Positions 1-12,031 of a stretch of 64,000 nucleotides of DNA are shown piece after piece. The stretch is from Agelaius tricolor (lineage: Eukaryota; Chordata; Aves; Passeriformes; Icteridae). Position numbers and translations under genes: made by a program. The notes under the pieces were generated by a model, which was not told the origin of the DNA, made no database searches, and saw only the letters and a program-made list of their open reading frames with translations. The stretch covers positions 85,337,001 to 85,401,000 of the forward strand of contig JALJCS010000002.1 in assembly GCA_023055355.1 (NCBI GenBank). Reading direction: 5' to 3'. Within the stretch, counting starts at the first letter, position 1. Each line of letters opens with the position of its first letter.

Positions 1-930
1 TTTTCTCTATACACTGCCTGGATGTTGAATGGCAGTTTTGTGGAAGATGTAACACCTGTATTACATAAGCTTTGATATCAGTATCCCACTTGGATATCCT
101 TGGTGTCTATGTTAGTAAAAAGAATGATGAGTAGAAATTTTTGACCAAAGCTTTTGTGACACAAAATGTTAAAATATTTGAGTCCTTATCTTTGCCAGTT
201 ACGGCATGACAAAGACAAAGATGAAACCATTAATCACCCACAGCCCTGTAAAATTCTGTTTTGATCATGAGACAGTACTTGAAGTGATGATGTGCCAGTA
301 CTGTTATTTTGACATGATAAAGCAATACAGAGTATCTGTTTCGTACTTTCATCTCTTGAACTTCTCCTGAAAGGAAAGTGAAGAATGAGAGACTACAAAA
401 ACATGTAAACATAACTGTATGACAAACCTCAGAAAGGAATGAAAGTTAAGTGTTGAAAGCCTGCTGATGTTTCTTTTATCCTTTTCTTGCATGAGACATG
501 AAAACCTCTGTTGTTTCTCTTCCACTTACTGATTTATTGCTTGGTGGTACTATTGAAATTGAAAACTTTCTTGGATGCTGCTTTAATATTTGCCTTCTTT
601 AATCCCTTTTTTAAACATTAACATAAGCAACTTCACTTCTAGTCCACCACAGTTTAAAACTTTAATAATTGTATTGATTTCCAATTAACAAACATTAATT
701 CATTATTATTTTTAAGCAGAGAGGAAAAATAAAAGAATGACTGCTTTGAAGCATCAACCCTGATGGTGACAAAACCATGATCCCAGTGGTTAGCCAACTG
801 CTAACTCAGGTAGAGTCAACTGGAGCAGATTGCTCAAAGCTACAGCAGACATCAGGCAGTCCAAGTCTTAAGGAGGACTGCAAGGTTGTTCACAAATTAT
901 GAGAGAAATTCTGTCATCTCCCATCAAAAT
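1..930. other. Unique AT-rich non-coding sequence
   Basis: No recognisable gene, RNA or repeat family was seen. Short frames on both strands lack splice context or recognisable motifs. Confidence 0.6.
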
Positions 931-970
931 GTGAGGTGTAACAGAAGTCTGTGACGTGTAACAGAAGTCT
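931..970. repeat. Tandem duplication, 2 x 20 bp
   Basis: Two adjacent 20-base units, at 931-950 and 951-970, differ at one base (GTGAGG versus GTGACG near the start of the unit) and share the core GTGTAACAGAAGTCT. The substitution creates a CpG in the second copy. This is most simply a small replication-slippage duplication. Confidence 0.85.
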
Positions 971-1079
971 GAAGGGGCAGGGATAACTTGCAGCATGGAA
1001 GTCCTGTCTATATTGCCACATCTTTATTGCAAGATGTGTATTGCAACAACTGCATGAACCAAATCAAATGTATCTGATA

Positions 1080-1275
1080 GACAGGTTTCTCCTTAAACTC
1101 ACTGACTGTGAGAGGGGTGAGGCGCTGGAACAGACCAGAGAACTTGTGGCTGACCCATCCCAGGTGGTGTTCAAGGCTAGGCTGGAAGAGGCTTTGATCA
1201 ACCTGGTCTACCATTACAGAGCAAAGAGGAACTAGATGAACTTTAGGGTTCATCACATCCTAAATTATTCTGTGT
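1080..1275 (+). mobile_element. CR1 LINE, 5'-truncated 3' end
   Basis: The + strand carries the usual 3' end of an avian CR1 retrotransposon. The end of ORF2 is visible as a 'ctgtgagagg(g)gtgaggcgctggaacag'-type block near 1105-1135. It is followed by a 'tggtgttcaaggctaggctgga' block near 1165 and a 'ggaactagatgaactttagggt' block near 1230, which matches the CR1 3' UTR where the consensus reads GGAACTAGATGATCTTTAAGGT. It lacks the reverse transcriptase core and is 5'-truncated, which is the normal state of CR1 copies. The surviving 64-residue frame at 1041-1235 is relic coding sequence with no host function. The 3' edge is approximate because the terminal octamer repeats have decayed. Confidence 0.8.
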
Positions 1276-1414
1276 CCGAGATCAAATGTACACTACAGAC
1301 AGTGACAAAAGCTCACTCAGTTCACCAAGGGCAGTGTGATCATATCACTGAAATATAAAACTTGGGTTAATATATTCTTTAACTGAAAGGGAGATAGGAT
1401 TTAGATTGGGTAGT

Positions 1415-1632
1415 AGGAAAAATTCCATACTGAAAGCATTGTCAAACTTTGGACCAGGCTGTCCAGGGAAGTGGTGGAGTCACCATCTCTGGAATTATTT
1501 TAAAGATCTGTAGATGTAACACTTAAGGACATGGTTTAGTGGTTGACTTGGAGTGCTGAGCAAATTGTTGGACTTGACAACTTAAGGATCTTTTCCAGCA
1601 TAGACAATCCTATAATTCTTAGATTCTAGGAT
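1415..1632 (+). mobile_element. CR1 LINE, second 5'-truncated 3' end
   Basis: A second CR1 3' end lies in the same orientation, about 140 bp after the first. Visible landmarks are 'ggaccaggctgtccagggaagtggtgg' near 1451-1477, a 'gtagatgtaacacttaaggacatggtttagtgg' block near 1510-1543, and 'gttggacttgacaacttaaggatctttt' near 1568-1595. The tail ends in degenerate copies of the ATTCTATG-type CR1 terminal repeat. The 'acatggtttagtgg' version differs from the element at 1080-1275, so the two are separate insertions of different CR1 subfamilies and not a tandem copy. Confidence 0.8.
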
Positions 1633-1915
1633 GTATTAGCTGGGGCTTGGCTCCCGGTTGACAGCCAGCCTGGCACGGCTGCTGGCTCCTGGTTCCTGCT
1701 GTGGGCCAGGACACAGGGCAGGCTCACGCTGGCTTGTAAGGAATCCTGTGGACATATCCCATGCTGCTTCTCTGTTGAGTGGGTGCAGCCACCAGTAGTG
1801 CAGTCATTCCTGAGGAATTGGGATTTAAAAGGGCGTAGGCAGTGCTTGGCAGGCTGTAAGTTTGAGGTATTGGTTAATTAAATTCCTTGTAGGTTTTCCC
1901 TTCATGATAATGCTA
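1633..1915 (+). mobile_element. Putative LTR-like fragment of an endogenous retroelement
   Basis: A distinctly GC-richer block begins right after the CR1 tail. It has a promoter-like TTTAAAA at about 1826-1832 and an AATTAAA-type polyadenylation-like motif about 50 bases further on (near 1877-1883). That spacing suits the U3-R part of a compact LTR, and the general pattern resembles songbird LTRs. I found no convincing TG...CA termini or target-site duplication, so the boundaries and the LTR call are tentative. The alternative is ordinary GC-rich unique DNA. Confidence 0.35.
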
Positions 1916-2575
1916 AATCCAGGGATAAGTTGTCCTGGCAACAGCTTTGGCTACCGTTCTTTCCACCCTTGCTTTTAGGATTGTGATTAGAGGTACTTGA
2001 GTATGTAAATCACCATCTGAGGCTGGTGGATGTATTTATTTATTTCACAGAAAGTGGTGCCCATATGAATTGAAAATACAGTGCACTTTCACTTGTGTTT
2101 GAATAATAAAACAATATACTCACTCTTCAGAGCTCAGTCTTTAGCCAACAACATATATATTATTCATTGTTTCAAAATGTAATAAAGATACATACTTAAT
2201 ATCTGCTTTCCAATTAAACTTTATGAGTGGGGGCTGACTGTGGTTATATTTTTTGGCTGTGCTTTTTAATTTTCTTCCAATGCTTCCCTGGGAATTCAAG
2301 AGGCAGCTTCAAGCATAAACATGTTGAGTGTTAAAATAGTGCAGTGTATTTTATGGCCAAAATTTTATGGCCACACAGATTTGTGGGGCTGTCAAATGTG
2401 GTGACTGAAAGTAGGCGTTGAACCCGCTACACTTGATTTCTTCAGTAAGCTTCAGTATTTGCAATTTCAGGTAAAGCCAATGGAACCAGGGGTAAGTGGC
2501 CTGTTCTTTTTTTGTTTGACAAATAGTGTCAATTATTGAAAACTGTGGATTCTTGGTACTCCTAGAGATTCAATC
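1916..2575. other. Unique AT-rich non-coding sequence
   Basis: No gene or known repeat was seen. The part around 2100-2230 is rich in ATA and TAAT words and has little repeat character. Confidence 0.55.
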
Positions 2576-2652
2576 ATTATTCTTATTCTTCTTATTCTTA
2601 TTCTTATTCTTATTCTTATTCTTATTCTTATTCTTATTCTTATTCTTATTCA
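2576..2652. repeat. (TTATTC)n hexanucleotide microsatellite
   Basis: There are about a dozen near-perfect TTATTC units, with one slightly shortened unit near the 5' side. The apparent leucine/phenylalanine repeat frame over 2526-2720 is only a translation of this microsatellite. Confidence 0.95.
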
Positions 2653-5600
2653 TTATGTTCACTTATGAGTACTCAGAGATAAGTGAGATATGCACCATAG
2701 GATTACATATTTTGCTTTAGTTGGATCTGTTTATATGTTGGGTTCTTTACAAAAATTATAATTTTAGTCTCAGGCACTTCTGGGAGAGGGGTAACTAATT
2801 AAAATGGTTCCTCTTTGTAGGCATGTGCAGGTTTTTTTACTGCCTCCATCTTGTTCTTCCCATGATTAAAATCCTGGCAGCTGACACTTTGGCACATCTG
2901 TGAGCCTGTGTGGCTGGGACATTGGAGACAGAGGTCATCGTCTGTTTTGGAGGGGACAGTCCCTTCCTGCCACAGGCTGCTGGAGCAGGGCAGTAGCAAT
3001 AGCAAATGTCTAATTGGGATGCTTGTGTAATTTAGAAAATACTATATGACAGCATTTATACTTTGCTTTAAATGATCCACATATTATTCTGTATACAATG
3101 GCTTGAGATGGAACAGTGACTGTGTCTATAATTGGGTTTGTTTCATTGGTTTCTTTTTCCTGCCTGAAGCCAGGAAAGATTTTCTCAATCTGAATACAAG
3201 TCAGTGGCCATACTGGAAGGAAAAATTGGAAGAACAAATGCAGATATCACATGCTATGAGTAAATGACTAAAGAGCTGCTGAATAAGGAAATGGAGGATG
3301 CATCAGTTTTGAAATTACAAAACTCCAATAAGGACATTTACTGGTTAACAGAGGCTGAAATGTCAATATGTCAACCAAGCATGTAACATGGCTCAGGGCA
3401 GGTGACAATGGCTGTGAAATTAAGATATCCAGACCTCCTGATCTGGCACTTTGTGTAATTGGTGAGTTATGGAGGCACTTTCCTTTGGTCTGTCTAGCCA
3501 ATGCCATTGGAAAGGGGATGCCTCTAAGAACTGCTCTCCTAATGACTGTTATTTATGTGCCTGAATAATTTTGAAGGGATTTGCTATTTTCCTGTGGCTG
3601 CAGAAGAAGTCTAAGGAAATTTGCATCAAAACTCAGCCAATAAAGTTATGTCATGTAACACTCTCCTTTACAGCTCCTTCAGTTCAACCTGGCAAAGAGG
3701 AAAAGTAACATGTTGAGGTATTTTTTAAGTAATTTGAGGTAGCCCTTTTATTTTCATGCCTCCAATATGAAAACAGCAGAACCTGTTGCTGGAGACACAG
3801 CTGGCTGTCTGAACTAGACAGTGATGAGGTGACATACCTGTGGCTGGCTGGCAGCCCAGTCTGCAACACAAGTGAGCGTGTCTAAATGGAGATCTCCAGC
3901 AGGCTAAAGAGAAAAGATGGTCCTGTTAGCAATTCTGTGCCAAAAAAACCAAGTGAAAATATTTTCAAGGAACAAGTAAAAAGGCTGTGCACTTTCCAGA
4001 ATGATGATAGGAAATGGGAATCAAGAGCTAGAAAGGCTTCTGGCTCTGAGGCAGTGGGTCTGTTGGTGATGAAGGGTATAGACAATGGGGAAGGGGTTAA
4101 AATAAATAGAGCTCAAGAAACTTTTGAAGAAGGGAAACCAAAGTAAAGAAAGAGCATTCTGCAAATGAGCAGATCACTTGGTAAGAGGGGTAGCTCTTTT
4201 GCTGTGGAAATCTGATTCTCTTACTAAGAAGACAGGTGAAAGAGAGTTTCAATCCTCAAAACCAGAAGAGCAGCCATATTTCTGAAAAAGGAGGATGCTA
4301 CCAGAGGAGGTTAAATTAATAACAAAATGAATTAAAATGAGAACTCAAGATAATGTAAAAAGGTCTTGATAATAAAATGAATTAAAGTATCAAGAGACAT
4401 GGAAAGGAGGTCTTTGATTAGCTTTATGCCAATAACTGGGAGATGGAATGATAAGTAGTAAGGATTTGAAATTATTTCCATGTAAGAATTTATGAATAAG
4501 CTTGAAATTTATAAAGCCTGATAAGAAAGTCTGTGTGACTGAAATTTTTTTTAAAAAGTACCCCATGGTGATTTTTGTGAGTGGACTATGCAAAAAAGAC
4601 AAATTCTTCTGAAGTTCACGTAAATATTGCCAGACCAATCACAACTTGACAGCAACTGTAGCAGATCACCAAGGCAAGAGAGACAGCAGGATGAATGACC
4701 TCTCATTTTACAGCAAGGAAAAGCTGTACTAACATGTACTGTGGGAGACTGTGTGACATACATTTGAGTTCTCCTGCTGAAAGAAGATAAAAGTTCTTTA
4801 TTTTTATCATCTAAGCTTGGGGAACTCTAACTGAAACATCATTTTGAAAGATTGAGAAATAGATCACAAACCTGAAAGATAGTGTTGCTTAGTTACAAAT
4901 GATTTTTGCTTTATTACATTTGCAAGCAAAATAACAGCAGTAAGATCAATGGACTAAAATAGATAGTTGATGTTTTAAAACTTTCTGTTCCACAGAAATG
5001 AAAACAATTAAGAGGTAAATCAGCTGTGGAAAAGACTATCAACAAACTGATGAATTATTATCAAGAGAGGATGCAAAATGTTTCACTGCATCCTTGAATG
5101 CCACATTCTGACAATGGAAAAAGAAGACTTTGCCACTTTTGAAAACAAAGCAAAAGGGTTAGAAAGCTTGAGTCAGGGGTGAGGTGAAAGGTCTCTACAA
5201 AAGCACTGAAAATCAGTGGGGCCCTTATAGGGAAAAAATTTGACATGCATCATGGAAGCAGGTAATGTGTATTTTAGTGCTGCTATGTGTGACTATTTCA
5301 TAATATTTCATAATATTTGCAGGTTTTACCACAATGGTGAAGCAATGAGTAACCAGCAACAAGGTACAATTTAGCAAGAGCCACGATGAAGATTCTTGCT
5401 TATCTCTAAGGTGAAAATTTAAATTGCTTTCTAAAAGCAGTTTAGTTCAGATGGGGTTAATCCAACAAAATGTTTTATTTCTTTCATGTAGTTAATCTTT
5501 TGCTTATACAAAGAACTGTTCCTGTGCTTGCTTTACTTTCTCAAGGAATTAAAGACATTGGAGGGTCCAGTGCAGGATCATGATCTGGTACTGAGGTCAT

Positions 5601-8600
5601 AGTTTGGTACAATGACCCACAAATATTAAGTAGCAGAAGTAGATGGTTTTTTGCAGAGCATTTGGTTCTGTTTTCTGGGATGTGTGCACATATACTGCTT
5701 TTGTGGAATTTGCCATCACTCAGCCCTGAGCTTGAGTCATAATCCACTGTGTAAAATATTTGTATTTCAAGGTCTTTGAAGAAGAAATTTGTTTCTGGGA
5801 ACCTAAAATATATCCAGAGTCTGTGATATCGCAGGAAAATTGAGTTGTTGGAGGCATTGATGAGACAGCGTGAACATAAAAATTATCTCTTCTTGTAAAT
5901 ATACACATATATTAGCTACTTCTTATGCACCCTGAATCCTATGTGCTACTTTCTCTTTTTCCTCATAGCGTTTTTTCTTGGCAGAGTTCTTTGATGAGGT
6001 TATTGACAGAGAAGTTTAGTGCAAAAGTCAGTATCTAATAAGTTGCTAAGACTTTACGGGAAAACAAACTGAGGGATGTTTCCTCGGCTCCAGGCTGTCA
6101 GACAGAGAAACGAGCATCCTGCAGCTTTGGAACTGCATCTTCTCTGCTTTTGTTGCATCTGTATTGCTTAAAGAGATGGCTACAAAGACAGAGGAAACTA
6201 ACTGGGCTCTAAAGGAAACTCTCTGTTTTTCCAGCCTGGACCAGCCTGGACAACCAAGGTTACAAGGAACTTTTTCCAGCTGCAAGCCAGCTGTGCACTG
6301 CAAGAACAGGGAAGAAGACATTACAGGGCTTTTATATTTCTATACTGCAATGACAGCACACCTTCCATGATGTATCCACAGAGGTACGCATGCATCCAAG
6401 GAAGTTGTGTCTCTGCAACATCCCCCACTTTACCTCTTCATCTGGTAGTTAAAATCAATCTATTCAGGTCTATTGGTTCAGCTCAGGACAACTGCCCAAC
6501 AAAGTGGCTACCAGTGAACTCTCAGTATCTCAATAAAGATACCTCAACATTTTAGACTGAAAAGTCTATTAGCTGCCATTTTATGCTGCCTGTGCAACCC
6601 TCTTTGTCCTTCTTCTCCTTTGATTTTGAATGCTTTCAGTCAGAGAAAATAAAAATCTTCTATGAGTGTCCTTTGTAACCCATAGGGTAACTTCAGCTGC
6701 CCATCCTTGTGTCTTGTGTGTCTTGTGCTCTGTTGAAGGTGGCCACATTGCCCACTTTCCTGCTGGTGTCTGAAGGCATGAGATGAATTGGGCTAATACA
6801 GGTGGTGTCTGATCCATGCATATTCCCCAGGATGAGGTACCTGGGACACCTTCAGCTGAGGCAATTCACCTGGCTGGTAGTTCACTCCCTTCTGCAAAGG
6901 CCCTTTGGATATGACCTGCTGGCCACTCAGGGAAGGAGATGGGTAACTATCAGCAGTGCCCTGATCTGGGTTCCCAGGACCTCTCTGCTCCCAGGAGCCT
7001 GGTATGACTCCCATGAGACAGGAATGCTCCATTGTGGAAAATGGTATCTGAGAGCAGACTAGAGGAATTATCCTCTGGTTAATAACAAGAGTTATTTCCC
7101 ATGGACTGCAGATTGTTCATCCATTAGTCATCAGAAGAGAAGATTCTGGAGGGAAATGTAAACTTCTCAGGTTTTTGAAGATAAGGAAATGTCTTAATTA
7201 CAGTTGCTGATATGACAACATCATCTTGTCAATCTAAAAATCAGAGAACAGCAGATTATGTGGTGATATGCTGCCCAACTTTAACTCAGTGGAATGGCCT
7301 CCACCACAGAGGACTGTTATAAATCATTCACAAACCTTGCAAAAACTTCATATCTACAACTACTTTATATCCATGCCTTCATGATTTCATACCTGTGGTT
7401 TCAGACATTCTGTTGCCATTTCTCTTTATATAGGTGTTCCTGCCCTTCTTTTCCATTTTGCTAAACTTTTTGCATTTGGACATTAAACCCTTAATGACCT
7501 CCTTCATGAGGTTTTGGTTCTTGTTCCTTTATTAGTACTCTCAAATCCCAAATTTAATCTCTGAGTTAGTTAATTTCTTTTGCAAGCACTGTAATCCCTT
7601 TTGTTTTTCTCTTCAGCCACATCCTCAGGCTTTTTACTTTTCTTCCCCTGTGTGTAGTTCTGTTCTCCCACAAGCTATTTCTCTGGAGTTTATTATTTCA
7701 ATAAAATCACTGTTTGGATGAATTCTGTCCCATCAGGACAGGGTTTTTGTACATCAAAATGACATTTAACATCACAGAAGGAAAATCTTCCTTCTTTTTT
7801 CTTCATATAAACTCTCCAGTCATTCAGTGAAGTCCCTATTCTGTCCTCTCCCTCCTTTGCTCTGAGTGAGTAATATGTAATACTGCAGAGGTTACTTTTA
7901 CAAAAGTCACCCTCACCCTTTGTCCTACACCTTATATTAGTTCCTCTTATTTCTTGTCTGATTGCAGTCTGGTTCTGGTGACCTTGGTGCCTTGAAGTAT
8001 GCTGATATTTTTTTTTTCATGTTCGTTTCTTATATTGTAACTTAAGAGATTTTACTGCTGCTTTTGCTTTACCGACCACACTTTTTTAACTCTGAAGGCC
8101 CTTGGCAAAATACTATAATTTTATAGGTCAGTACATCCTCCTGACCTGGAGGGAGATCTGTACTTACAGTTGAATCTTCATCTGTGATTTCTCATGGTAA
8201 ATTCATTATTCTTGCATAGGCATGTCAGTGAATGTTTTTCACTGTGGAGTTCTCTCTCATTCTGCAACATGATTTAAGATCCCCGCTGCAGCTTTGGCTA
8301 GTAAAGACCTCTGTACTGTCAGTATGTGCTCTTCTTCCACTATCCAAAAGCTCTACATTGTCTTTCCACTACCCTCAGACACATTCCTAATTCCTATTTA
8401 ATCCAGGAATAGAGTTTGGGAGTGAGTGCAGCAAAACCAGGGTAGGGTTGACAGTTATGGCCCCTATAACAGCCACAGAGGGAATGAGGCATATCTAAGT
8501 GACTGATTGTTATACATAAAAAAATCTTCAGCAATCATAGATTATTTGTCTGCAATTCCACTCTCATTTTTCACTGGTTATTGTTAGTGTTATTTGACAT

Positions 8601-9903
8601 TCCATCTTCCAATTTGCTGTGGTAATGGACTCAAAGCTGACAAACAAAGTGATGAAATACTGCTTATCTCAGCTTTATTTCTTCTCTGAATAAAACCCTG
8701 GTGGACAAAACCATCTTGGATAGAAAACTACTCTCAGTAATGATGCAATTCATGATCATCCACCATCTCAGCTCTCCTGAGCTGATCCTACAGCCAAAGT
8801 TATCTTCTATATTCCAGCAATATAAAATTTGCTAATTGTCTCACTAATTGGTCATATGCCTTGCTTATTGTGTTGAAACAGGGTTTCCTACTCTCCCAAG
8901 TGTAGGAGATTGTTAGGCATGTTCATACCTGAAAACTTGTGAAACACAAAGGTTCCACAGGTGTTTATTGCTGTTTATTCATGCAAGTTTTTTGGTACAG
9001 GGAACAGGCTGGGACTCGAGCCAGGATCTCCTGATACTGTGCCCTGTCAGGATTTGTCCTAGGTTAAACCAGGATCTTCTCCATGTTACAGGATGAGGAT
9101 GGCAGAGTTATCAAGTTCTGCTGCATAAACTAATGATGGAGATACTGACCTCTCTGTTGCATTATTGGGAGAGAGAGAAACTCTAATTCTGGCTGAACAT
9201 TTGAGTAGCATAGGCCAAGTAGAACAAGACTTCATAATATTATATTCTCTGGGAAGTTTTCTGAACTGTTATCAGTCAGAAGATTTCTGCTGAAGAGAGT
9301 CCCCTTGTAAAAGAAAATCTGACAAGGTAGAGTGTGTATTCATTTAGTTGTCTTGTAAATAACTGCCTTAAATTACAAATTATAGGCTTTTACTCTATAT
9401 CTGGAATGTACCTAGCTGACTCCTTCTGCCATAATACATCCATGGTGGCTGAGCACTGAATAATGCTGTACATATAATTTATGTTGGTATGTCTTGAAGT
9501 TCACTTTTGCCCCAAATGATTAAGCTACAAGAAGCTGAATGCTTGCAAACTTACTATAAAATGAGACAATTTAGCAGAAAATTGAAGAAATACTCTTCCA
9601 AACATTTTGATTCTTGTTTCTTATTTCTGTTTCTGAGTGAATTTTTTTTAGGTGTTTGAATTTTTGTGAATTCCTGACCAATTTCCTATGCCCTGTCTTG
9701 TAACTCCTTTGCCATATGTAGATCAATAGAGATTTGTGGATTGTGAGAACACAGCCCCAACTTTGTTTCAAGAGGAGAAACTGTGCAATGCTATAATGAA
9801 GGGGATTCCCTGAGATGCAGGAAAGGAATAACTTATTCTTTTTTGTCATTTTTGTATCTGTATCTCTCTGAAATATGTTTTAATCTGTTTTTATGTGGAT
9901 CAG
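2653..9903. other. Unique AT-rich non-coding sequence
   Basis: Seven kilobases contain no recognisable exon, RNA gene or interspersed repeat. Small items are a diverged direct repeat at 4316-4394, a short tandem of TTTCATAATA-like words near 5296-5317, and a doubled CCAGCCTGGA at 6231-6250. A segment near 8950-8985 has two TTTATT motifs that could be an LTR remnant, but nothing else supports this. Confidence 0.55.
4316..4394. repeat. Diverged direct repeat, ~25-30 bp units
   Basis: The block around 4316-4350 (AATAACAAAATGAATTAAAA, then TCAAGA) recurs at about 4370-4394 (AATAAAATGAATTAAAG, then TCAAGA). This looks like a local duplication about 55 bp apart. No function is suggested. Confidence 0.6.
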
Positions 9904-9965
9904 AAAAATTCAAGAATTATGAAGAGTTCTGTGAAACTGACATGACTTCTGAAAAGTTAGACAAG
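9904..9965 (+). other. Exon-like open frame (unproven)
   Basis: A long pyrimidine-rich stretch ending in CAG at 9901-9903 is followed by an open 62-base segment and a GTAACT donor at 9966. The reading frame contains EKFKNYEEFCETDMTSEKLDK and ends on a codon boundary. I do not recognise the peptide. AG/GT-bounded open segments of this size are common by chance in 64 kb, so this is only a candidate for a cryptic or lineage-specific exon. Confidence 0.12.
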
Positions 9966-11269
9966 GTAACTGGAAAAAAAATTTGCAATGAAAAGATTGT
10001 TTATTCTTAATAGCTGAGGAGATTAGCATTTTTCTGTAATTCATTGAATTTATGGCTGATATGCCAGGAATAGAAGTGTAATAGAAACATCTTACTTCAG
10101 AGGATGACTGCATATTTTTTACTGCCTGCGTTTGATTGCAAATTTTTTGATGTGTTGAAAGTTAAAAATTGCACAGTACTCAGGCAAAAAAACCCAACTA
10201 TATCTAGTTCTGAAAGGTTTCTGACGAATTTTTAATTTTTTTGAGGATTAACATAGAGCTTGCTCCCAGCATTTACAGCTGCTTTAACTCAATTGTAGTT
10301 GACACAATGTCTACATTTACACCAGACAGTCTCTGCACTGGCAAATCTTAAGAGATTTAAGATGCCTATTTTTATCCAGACAGAAATAGGCAGTGCAATT
10401 CTCTCCTCTTGTAATCATGCTAGTGTCACCAACTGATATAAAATTTGCTTTAATGTCAAAATGATTGACATTGCACAGTCTTAAAGTCTATTTTGTTTGT
10501 TCATTGTTACTCACAGCCAACTGTTGATTTTGACTACTCATTAAGGTACCATTTTTTTTCATCTGCATTAAACATATTCCAAAACCTCCCAAGAAAATCT
10601 CCTGCAAGTGTATTTGGATAGCTCTATTTGGGCATCATCAATTAGCAAAAGCTCTGATGAAACTGGTGGAAATATTGGCTACTTCAGTGCTGTAAATTCA
10701 TCCATTGCCTTTCCAGAGGTGAGAAATGCTTAAGACATTTCTTTTAGACATTAATTGATAAAATATGTCCTTAGGATGGAAACTGAGTCTCTACAGGCTC
10801 CCAGGCTCTTGCCAATACCAAATCTTCACTGTATTTAGCAGGAGAATGCCTGCTTGAGGGTTGCTCCCAGTGTGACAGCTCAGGAACGAAGCAGCTGAGA
10901 TTCTCAGAGCCTGCCCCAGTGTTTCTGGCAAATTCCACAACTGAAGGACTGTGGGCAGGGAGACAAAGGCTCAGCTGGAGACAAGCCCTGGAGCAGCCCC
11001 TGATACACCTGATGCTGGCCACTTGTTATGGAGAATCTTCCACTTGTGGAATGACACAAGAGGGCTGAGAGGGCTCCAAGGGGAGTGGGCAGAAAAGGGT
11101 GCAGGAAGGACGTCCAAGTTCCAAACATCCCCAAAAATATGGATATGTTAAAAAAGGTGTGGGGGGTGGGGGAGCAAAACTAAATGGGAAGCAAAAGATA
11201 TAGGAACATTTAAGATTGCAGAGGGCTTTTTTCAGTTTGATGAGTTCCACAGAGGAAAATGAACAACAG

Positions 11270-11270
<1 letters not shown>
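9966..11270. other. Non-coding sequence, GC-richer after 10.77 kb
   Basis: Unique AT-rich sequence gives way to a GC-richer block at about 10,780-11,130. Overlapping 66-83-residue frames occur there on both strands, without splice context. No repeat family was identified. Confidence 0.5.

Positions 11271-11304
<34 letters not shown>
11271..11304. repeat. (ACT)n trinucleotide microsatellite
   Basis: About 11 perfect ACT units are followed by ATTATAG. Confidence 0.95.
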
Positions 11305-12026
11305 TTATAGCGATTGCATGGGCAAACTTTTGGAAAAAAGAGAATAAAAGAAGTTTTACTTAGTTACTTACACCCCTAGACAGGTGTCAGACACACTCAC
11401 AGCCCTTTTGTTCTCCCTGAATATAAACAATCCAGTACTTACAGTACATAATAAAGTGTGTTCTGCAGCCTTACTCTCAGCAACAGCTGTGCTATTCTGG
11501 CTCCAAAGGCACTGTGCCTGTTGGAAGCAAAATGCTGGTAAAGATTGATGGAAGAGGCATCATCATACCACCTCCTCAGCCCCACGGCACAAAACATGCC
11601 TTAAAGGATGATAAAAACCAGTTAATTCTCCACTAACTTTTCAAATCAAAACCAGACCTACAAGCTGAATTTTCCATAGCAAATCTATCTTTATGTTTTG
11701 ATTTTACGCATATATGGAACGGTGTGGATAAAATTGTTATAAAACAATTATAAAATTGTGTGATAAAATTGTGGATAAAACAGTTGGAGCTGTTTCAGTC
11801 ACTTGTTTTTATATTTGTGGTGTTAAGACCCCAAATCTAAAAAGAAAGCATTTGTTTGGAAGTAAAACTCTAGTCTGTTTTTTCTAAACTTAGGAACTTC
11901 TAGCACTTGGTATATAGCTTTAATTAAGAGCAGCTAACCTCCACAAACACTACTTCACCTACAAAGGGAAGTTAATTAGTGGTTGGGAAAGAGTTGAAGG
12001 GAAAATCTAAAGGTCCAGTTTACCTT
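11305..12026. other. Unique AT-rich non-coding sequence
   Basis: No gene was seen. At 11,722-11,784 there are several degenerate copies of a GATAAAATTGT word, including a short inverted pair ATTGTT/AACAAT. Confidence 0.55.
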
Positions 12027-12031
12027 GAATC
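12027..12031. repeat. Target-site duplication, left copy (GAATC)
   Basis: GAATC directly precedes the TG terminus of the LTR at 12032 and is repeated exactly at 12607-12611. A 5-bp duplication is the size expected for many avian ERVL-type and related integrations. Confidence 0.8.

Noticed and set aside
2526..2720. Leucine/phenylalanine repeat frame
   Set aside because: Translation of the TTATTC microsatellite.
3886..4146. 86-codon hydrophilic + strand frame that looks protein-like
   Set aside because: No splice borders, no homologous family recognised and low sequence complexity. Kept out of the gene list.
8938..9060. Possible LTR remnant with two TTTATT motifs
   Set aside because: No promoter-like partner motif, no TG/CA ends and no clear composition change.
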